Source: Sungkyunkwania multivorans
GTDB lineage: Bacteria; Bacteroidota; Bacteroidia; Flavobacteriales; Flavobacteriaceae
DNA: 64,000 bases
Direction of reading: 5' to 3'
Assembly: GCF_042675645.1 (NCBI RefSeq)
Contig: NZ_JBHTJH010000017.1
Span: 1,116,001-1,180,000, forward strand
Positions within the stretch are counted from its first letter, which is position 1. Every line of letters begins with the position of its first letter. The translations under genes and the position numbers were made by a program. Below, in pieces: positions 59,182 through 64,000 of this stretch. The notes below the pieces were generated by a model. It ran no database searches. It was given only the letters and a program-made list of their open reading frames with translations, and was not told where the DNA came from.

Positions 59182-59197
59182 AACTAATTAATTAGTT
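59182..59197 (+). promoter_or_regulatory. 16-bp perfect palindrome AACTAATT-AATTAGTT, candidate BlaI operator
   Basis: Located 35 bp before the BlaI start, overlapped on its right by a second palindrome AGTTTAAACT (59194-59203). A TATATTAG-like -7 box follows near 59215. Position fits autoregulation by the BlaI-type repressor. Confidence 0.5.
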
Positions 59198-59232
59198 TAA
59201 ACTAAAAAAATAGTTATATTAGCAATCTAAAG

Positions 59233-59610
59233 ATGGACAAAATGAAACAACTTACGAAAGCCGAGGAAGAAGTGATGCACGTGCTTTGGCAATTGGAAAA
59301 GGCCAATGTGGCGAGCATTATTGAAGAGCTTCCGGCACCAAAACCTGCCTACAATACGATCTCTACGATTGTAAGAATTCTGGAAAGCAAAGGATTTGTG
59401 TCGCATGAGAAGGTGGGTAAAGGACATATCTATTTCCCGTTGGTCAGACAATCAGATTACAGCAATCAATCCATCAACAAGCTAATGGACGGATACTTTC
59501 AAGGTTCTTTTAAGAACATGGTGTCCTTCTTTATGAAAAAGAATGATATAAGCATCAGTGAGCTCGAGGAGGTCATGAAAGAAATTAACGATAAAAAAGA
59601 GGAGTTATGA
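59233..59610 (+). CDS. BlaI/MecI/CopY family repressor
   Basis: 125 residues (ATG 59233, or ATG 59242 giving the usual MKQLTKAEEEVMHVLW). Winged helix at about 5-75 (LPAPKPAYNTISTIVRILESKGFVSHEKVGKG) and a C-terminal dimerisation helix set. Dissociates when cleaved by the partner BlaR1 protease. Overlaps it by 4 nt. Confidence 0.9.
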   Translation: MDKMKQLTKAEEEVMHVLWQLEKANVASIIEELPAPKPAYNTISTIVRILESKGFVSHEKVGKGHIYFPLVRQSDYSNQSINKLMDGYFQGSFKNMVSFFMKKNDISISELEEVMKEINDKKEEL

Positions 59611-61256
59611 TAGCATATTTAATAGAGGTCTTGGCATTTCAGTTGTTGTTCTTATTGGTCTACGCCCTATTCCTGAAGAAGGAAACCTTTTTCAATTGGA
59701 ATCGGGCGTACCTCCTGGTCACACCCTTGGCGGGAATCCTGCTCCCTTTTATTGAGTTCGAAACGGTGCGAGAGGTGATTCCCGCGACCTATACCTATTC
59801 CTTCCCAGTGGTGATGGAAACGCAGGTTAGCGAGTTGACCGCTGGCGAAAGTACAAGTTCCCTCCAGCTTAGTTGGATGTCACTGCTCTATTTTGGGGCG
59901 TTGATAAGTTTTTTGTGGTTTTGTTCTAAGTTCTATAGGATCATCACACTGATTCGGAAAGGGGAGCTCCATTCCTTCAAAGGTTTTAAAAAGGTAATAC
60001 TCAGTGAATCTAATGTCGCATTTTCTTTTTTCAACTATATTTTCTTAGGAACAGAAACGATCAAAAAACCGCATCAGCATATCATCGATCACGAACTCGT
60101 ACATATTCGTCAGAAGCATACCTGGGACCTACTTTATTTTGAAATTCTCCGTATTGTCTTTTGGTATGATCCTTTGATCTATGTCTATCAAAAGCGAATG
60201 GCCGAATTGCATGAGTTCATAGCTGATGCTCAGGTCTCGAAAGAAGGTAAAAGCGCACATTACGACCAACTTTTACAGGAGGTATTTCAGGTAAAGGAAG
60301 TGTCATTCGTCAATCAATTCTTTAATCATTCACTTATAAAGAAAAGAATCATGATGCTAGCAAGACAAAGATCCAAGAATATCTTCAAATTGAAATATCT
60401 GTTGATGATTCCTGTTTTTATGGGAATTCTTATCTACACTTCGTGTGAGGAGAAAAGCACCACTGGGATTAAAACCGAAATTGACACCTTTGAACAACCT
60501 GTGGATAGGGTGGTGCCCTTCGCACTTGTTGAGGAAGCTCCAATCTTTCCAGGATGCGAAGATTCGGATGATAAGCGACAATGTTTTCAGGATAAGATAC
60601 ACGAGCACATACTTTCAAATTTTAAATATCCTGGGGCCGCACAGAAAGCTGGAATCGAGGGGCGTGTATATGTCCAATTTACCGTATCGGAGAAGGGGAC
60701 ATTAACAAATGTAAAGATGCGTGGCCCTGATAGTTCATTGGAAGATGAAGCAAAAAGGATCATTTCGTTGTTGCCAGTGGATTTCGTGCCAGGGAAAAGC
60801 AAAGGGAAAGCTGTGTCTGTGCCTTTTTCGATACCTATTACATTTAAGATAAATGGGCATAATGATGTAAATGAATCAATAAAACAAAAGTCAAATTTAA
60901 TTCAGGATACAATTCATATCCCCTTTGCTGTGATCGACGAGGTGCCCGTCTTTCCCGGTTGTGAGGATGCGTCGGATAAGCGAGCTTGTTTTAGAGAAAA
61001 AATGGAAGCGTTTGTCCAAGCGAATTTGCAATATCCAGAGCCTGCAATCAAAGCAGGAATCCAAGGCAAGGTCTATATACAATTTGTAATCGGCAAGGAA
61101 GGAGAGATCGCGATTCTTCGGGTAAGAGGGCCCGTTAAAGATCTAGAGGAAGAGGCAAAAAGGATCATCGGTTCACTACCAAAGTTTGTACCGGGCGTTC
61201 ATAAAGGAGAACCGGTATTGGTACCATACGCGATGCCTATCACATTCCAGTTATAA
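59607..61256 (+). CDS. BlaR1/M56 membrane protease with two TonB C-terminal domains
   Basis: 549 residues. Helices at about 5-22, 34-50, 90-112 and one near 265-285; zinc motif HELVH with IRQKHTWDL and a downstream Glu in ELHEFIADAQ. After residue 300 come two TonB-type C-terminal domains in tandem, each opening with P-x-F-P-G-C-E-D (VEEAPIFPGCED, IDEVPVFPGCED) and holding YVQFTV / YIQFVI strands. Signals by cleaving BlaI; the TonB-like domains may sense or bind the envelope. No beta-lactamase gene is nearby. Confidence 0.9.
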   Translation: MIAYLIEVLAFQLLFLLVYALFLKKETFFNWNRAYLLVTPLAGILLPFIEFETVREVIPATYTYSFPVVMETQVSELTAGESTSSLQLSWMSLLYFGALISFLWFCSKFYRIITLIRKGELHSFKGFKKVILSESNVAFSFFNYIFLGTETIKKPHQHIIDHELVHIRQKHTWDLLYFEILRIVFWYDPLIYVYQKRMAELHEFIADAQVSKEGKSAHYDQLLQEVFQVKEVSFVNQFFNHSLIKKRIMMLARQRSKNIFKLKYLLMIPVFMGILIYTSCEEKSTTGIKTEIDTFEQPVDRVVPFALVEEAPIFPGCEDSDDKRQCFQDKIHEHILSNFKYPGAAQKAGIEGRVYVQFTVSEKGTLTNVKMRGPDSSLEDEAKRIISLLPVDFVPGKSKGKAVSVPFSIPITFKINGHNDVNESIKQKSNLIQDTIHIPFAVIDEVPVFPGCEDASDKRACFREKMEAFVQANLQYPEPAIKAGIQGKVYIQFVIGKEGEIAILRVRGPVKDLEEEAKRIIGSLPKFVPGVHKGEPVLVPYAMPITFQL

Positions 61257-61274
61257 CATGCTAAAAATAAATTG

Positions 61275-62414
61275 ATGACGAAACGCATTTTTCTATTGTT
61301 CACGATCCTTTGCGGACAGATAGAGGCTCAAAGATCAAAAACAGTAGATGGAGACCGCCATTATGCCCTAGGGAATTATTCGAGAGCAATTTCGTATTAT
61401 GAACAAGAGCAGGAATCTCCGAGCGTTGCGGTAAAAATTGGAAAAGGCTATAATGCCCTGGGAAATTATCATAAAGCAATCGAGGCATACGAAAAAGCGC
61501 TGAAGAAGGATTCAACAATGCTATTGGCGAAATACGAATTGGGGAAACTGTATTTGAAGATCTCAAAGCCGGAGAAGGCAAGACCGTTATTCGAAAAGTT
61601 AGTCCAGTCAGATGCTAAAAACCCAAATTTTCACTATCAATTGGGACTCATTGCAAAACAAACCCAAGATTCCATGGCTTTGGCATATTTCAAGAAGGCG
61701 GTACAATTAGACCGGAGACATCTAAAAAGCATCTATCAAGTAACACGACATTATTTTGTAGAACTGGACAAGGACTCACTTTTTCACTATGCCGATAAGG
61801 GCCTAAAATTTGACCCGAACAATGTGGACCTGATAAATATAAAAATGCTATATCATTTTACAAGAGGTTTTTATGGAGAGGCAAAGGAAGGAATCGAAAA
61901 ATTAATGTCACTTGGGCAGCATTCAGAAGGTCTACTGGAGAAATTAGGCGATTGTAATTTTGAATTGCGTCAATTTGAAAAAGCTCTAGAAGCCTATCAA
62001 CAGCTATTCGAATTGGGTGAGGCAACAGCAGAGATCCACTTTAAGCTTGGAAGGGCCTATAGCCGCCTTAACAGACATGAAGAGGCGTTGAAGCACTACA
62101 AGGAAGCTTTAAAGCTAAAAGACCCAGCACTCACTGCAGAGTACAATGCCATTGGCGAGACTTACATGACGATGGGCGATGATAAGAATGCGGTAAAATA
62201 TTTGGATAAGGCCATGGACGAGTCGCCCAAAAGCCTTCTTCTCAATTATTCGATCATTCGAAGAATCGATGGTCGTATGAAAGACCCAAAAATTAAATTG
62301 CACTTCTTTTTGAAGTTCAAAAAACGCTTCCCAAAGGCCCGACCAAATATTTTGGAATATGTAAATAGTAGAATTTCGCACTATAAGGCTGAAATCCATC
62401 TAGCAGCCGAATAA
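61275..62414 (+). CDS. Exported TPR-repeat protein
   Basis: 379 residues from ATG 61275 (a TTG at 61272 is in frame). Signal peptide FLLFTILCGQIEAQ, then about eight to nine TPR units (YNALGNYHKAIEAYEKALKK, FELRQFEKALEAYQQLFELG, YSRLNRHEEALKHYKEALKL). Protein-interaction scaffold, probably periplasmic. 18 nt after the BlaR1-like gene, likely the third gene of that operon. Confidence 0.85.
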   Translation: MTKRIFLLFTILCGQIEAQRSKTVDGDRHYALGNYSRAISYYEQEQESPSVAVKIGKGYNALGNYHKAIEAYEKALKKDSTMLLAKYELGKLYLKISKPEKARPLFEKLVQSDAKNPNFHYQLGLIAKQTQDSMALAYFKKAVQLDRRHLKSIYQVTRHYFVELDKDSLFHYADKGLKFDPNNVDLINIKMLYHFTRGFYGEAKEGIEKLMSLGQHSEGLLEKLGDCNFELRQFEKALEAYQQLFELGEATAEIHFKLGRAYSRLNRHEEALKHYKEALKLKDPALTAEYNAIGETYMTMGDDKNAVKYLDKAMDESPKSLLLNYSIIRRIDGRMKDPKIKLHFFLKFKKRFPKARPNILEYVNSRISHYKAEIHLAAE

Positions 62415-62458
62415 GAATCCATAAAAAGTTGTATTTTCCCATAACTTTTCAATCGCAA

Positions 62459-62965
62459 ATGAAAACGACCTGCGGAATACTACCACTTATACTTACATTG
62501 CTTTTAACAAGTTGCGAACTTTTTCAACCTAAGGAAAGTGCCGAGAGCTTGAGTGATAAATACCTCGAAAGTGTGAGTTGGGATACCTTGGACCAATATC
62601 CATTATTTGAAAATTGCGAGGAAACAATGGCCAAAGATGCGCAGCGCAACTGCTTTGAAAATACCCTTTTTGATAATCTTTATGCAGAATTGTCGCAACA
62701 GCAGATCACGGTCAGTAAAACTGTCAACGATACAGTGATGCTTCATTTCACGATCTCTAAAGATGGAATTTTAACACTAGACAAGATCGACAAGAGCCCT
62801 CTGATAGAAAAGGAGATCCCACATTTGGATAGCTTGCTGCATGCATCGCTAGAAAAATTACCTTCCCTGTATGCTGGTCTTAAAAAAGTGGCGACCGGAG
62901 ATGTTTCCGAGATGGTTCCAGTAGAGGTGTCCTGTGCACTTCCACTGATCATCAGGGCTTTTTAA
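62459..62965 (+). CDS. Lipoprotein with degenerate TonB-like domain
   Basis: 168 residues from ATG 62459; lipobox LLLTSC. The stretch YPLFENCEETMAKDAQRNCFENTLFDNL mirrors the FPGCED...R-x-C-F-x-E-x-(K/M) start of the TonB-like repeats in the BlaR1 protein (cited by its landmarks), and VMLHFTISKDGILTL the following strand. Likely diverged from them. Last gene of the blaI-blaR1-TPR unit. Confidence 0.65.
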   Translation: MKTTCGILPLILTLLLTSCELFQPKESAESLSDKYLESVSWDTLDQYPLFENCEETMAKDAQRNCFENTLFDNLYAELSQQQITVSKTVNDTVMLHFTISKDGILTLDKIDKSPLIEKEIPHLDSLLHASLEKLPSLYAGLKKVATGDVSEMVPVEVSCALPLIIRAF

Positions 62966-63702
62966 AAGCGAGTCGCTAATTTCCGCATGAGTCTTAGAAT
63001 CTCTACATACAGCCAAATCAGTGTAACCAATAATCCCCAAGTGGCGATCCACTCGCGTTCTTTTGGTGCGCGCCCACGATACCTTTCGATATAGTCAAAG
63101 TCCAATAGTAGCGAAAGCGAAGCGACAATCGCTGCAATCACATTGAAACCGATGGCAAACCAAGACGTCCCTCTGATAAAGGAGACTTCAATATCGAAAA
63201 AACGTAGAATCCAAGTGATGATGTAGATGGTAAATATGGTCACGGCGGCGGAGATCACCACACTTTTAAATTGTTTGGTAACCTTGATGATCCTCGCCGA
63301 ATACAGGAGTAACATTACAAAGAAAGTGATGAGGGTCATTCCGACCGCCTGAAAGGGAAAGCCTGGGAAACTTTTGTGCACATATGCGCTGATACCACCA
63401 AGAAGGAACCCCTTGGATAATGCGTAAATAATTACCAGCCATTTGGCCCATTGCGGTTTAAAGGATATTAGAACGCTACATATTAGCGAAACTATGATAC
63501 CACCATTTGTATACCATTTTATGTTCGCGCCTTCGAAAAACAACTTCCAAGTATATCCCGCAGTGATTGAGGTGAGTGCCAAGCAAAAGAGCGATTTGAT
63601 AAGGATGCCTCTGATGCTCATGCGCCCCATTTTTCTTGAAGGACGGTCCCAAAAATGGTTTGTAAAAGCAGGATTGGAGGTACTTAGTCCAAAAATGGCC
63701 AT
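62962..63702 (-). CDS. Bax inhibitor-1/YccA family membrane protein
   Basis: 246 residues with seven helices and the family's C-terminal LSLLLDFDYIER...GRAPKEREWIATWGLLVTLIWLYVEIL (the two-Asp signature). Opens MAIFGLSTSNPAF. Members include calcium-leak channels; role in bacteria is unclear. Overlaps the end of the convergent lipoprotein gene by 4 nt. Confidence 0.9.
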   Translation of the reverse strand: MAIFGLSTSNPAFTNHFWDRPSRKMGRMSIRGILIKSLFCLALTSITAGYTWKLFFEGANIKWYTNGGIIVSLICSVLISFKPQWAKWLVIIYALSKGFLLGGISAYVHKSFPGFPFQAVGMTLITFFVMLLLYSARIIKVTKQFKSVVISAAVTIFTIYIITWILRFFDIEVSFIRGTSWFAIGFNVIAAIVASLSLLLDFDYIERYRGRAPKEREWIATWGLLVTLIWLYVEILRLMRKLATRF

Positions 63703-63744
63703 ATTTTGTGAATTTGAAAGATGTTAAAATTATAAAAAATTAAG

Positions 63745-63804
63745 TTGTCAAATTATTTTTACTGACAATATTTTTGTAAATTTACTTAACCTAATAGGTA
63801 AATA
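63745..63804 (+). promoter_or_regulatory. Promoter/operator region of the antitoxin gene
   Basis: TTGTCA (63745-63750) and TGACAA (63763-63768) are inverted copies 12 nt apart. Further right ATTTACTT and AGGTAAAT form a second imperfect inverted repeat just before the gene. Autoregulatory operators of toxin-antitoxin units look like this. Confidence 0.45.
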
Positions 63805-63811
63805 AACCAAT

Positions 63812-64000
63812 ATGGAAGCATTTACATTGAGTGATTTTGTGGAAACTAAAAATCAATCACCACAGACTAAGTTGCGAATTATTCACGCATCACGTAGTGG
63901 AGTCTCACGCTCTGACCTTAAAAAATTCAGTCTGCGCGTGGCACTGCCATTGACCAAGATCTCCGAGGTAGTCCCTGCATCCTATTCTACGCTCTCCAAA
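63812..64000 (+). CDS. Xre/MbcA/ParS-type antitoxin (N-terminal part)
   Basis: 63 codons from ATG 63812 run off the window edge without a stop. The visible part (TLSDFVETKNQSPQTKLRIIHASRSGVSRSDL, cited by its landmarks) and KISEVVPASYSTLS read as the N-terminal half of a RES-Xre-type antitoxin. The partner RES toxin would be expected just downstream. AT-rich upstream DNA with inverted repeats fits autoregulation. Confidence 0.65.
   Translation, partial: MEAFTLSDFVETKNQSPQTKLRIIHASRSGVSRSDLKKFSLRVALPLTKISEVVPASYSTLSK

Noticed and set aside
1..64000. CRISPR arrays, insertion sequences, prophage
   Set aside because: No regularly spaced repeats, transposase or phage structural genes were found; the only repeat of note is the tRNA-Asp duplication.

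Overview
The window is chromosomal DNA of a marine-type member of the Flavobacteriaceae (Bacteroidetes). Evidence: promoters carry the Bacteroidetes -7 box TAnnTTTG with a TTTG -33 box (clearest at tRNA-Asp and rpsP), the cbb3 oxidase has a fused CcoN-CcoO, NosZ is the Sec-exported clade II type, DnaE carries an N-terminal proofreading exonuclease, and gene families such as BlaI/BlaR1-TonB are typical of the group. No CRISPR array, prophage or rRNA operon was seen.

Layout. 1-6 kb: partial GNAT gene, a universal stress protein (USP), a MacB-type ABC exporter and a membrane metalloprotease. 6-9.2 kb: a PAS histidine kinase resembling FixL, a response regulator whose output is a Crp/Fnr domain, and a USP. 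9.2-9.7 kb: gene-free, with a promoter-to-terminator unit that looks like a small RNA. 9.7-19.4 kb: flavin reductase/M20 peptidase/P-loop operon, hibernation factor and class II ribonucleotide reductase, small membrane proteins, hemN-usp. 19.4-27.2 kb: Rrf2 regulator and a nitrous oxide reductase operon (cytochrome c, fasciclin, nosZ, membrane protein, nosL, cupin, nosD, nosF, nosY). 27.2-38.2 kb (minus strand): ccoS-NO-Q-P-G-H, a TauE/SafE-like protein, thioredoxin, CoA-transferase, and the copper ATPase ccoI. 38.4-42.3 kb: four more USPs. 42.3-46.5 kb: ATP-cone nuclease, MBL-fold RNase, coiled-coil protein, cardiolipin synthase. 46.5-47.4 kb: tRNA-Asp beside a GIY-YIG gene flanked by duplicated tRNA 3'-end DNA. 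47.4-64 kb: housekeeping genes (DUF58, clpP, trx, dnaE, rpsP, rimM, trmN6, gcdH), BlaI/BlaR1, TPR, BI-1 and a partial antitoxin at the edge.

Main result. Fifteen copies of the palindrome TGAY-N4-RTCA lie in intergenic DNA between positions 666 and 44600, in front of nearly every respiration and stress gene. In at least eleven of them a TAnnTTTG-like box starts exactly 29.5 nt from the palindrome centre, which puts the palindrome at about -41.5: a class II Crp/Fnr promoter. The natural candidate regulator is the receiver-Crp fusion at 7271-8320, driven by the adjacent FixL-like kinase. The island therefore looks like a shortened FixL-FixJ-FixK circuit controlling cbb3 oxidase, its copper/haem maturation, N2O respiration, anaerobic haem synthesis, an exporter, seven USPs, and a roughly 210-nt non-coding RNA. 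The regulator-site link is inference; the sites and spacing are directly visible.
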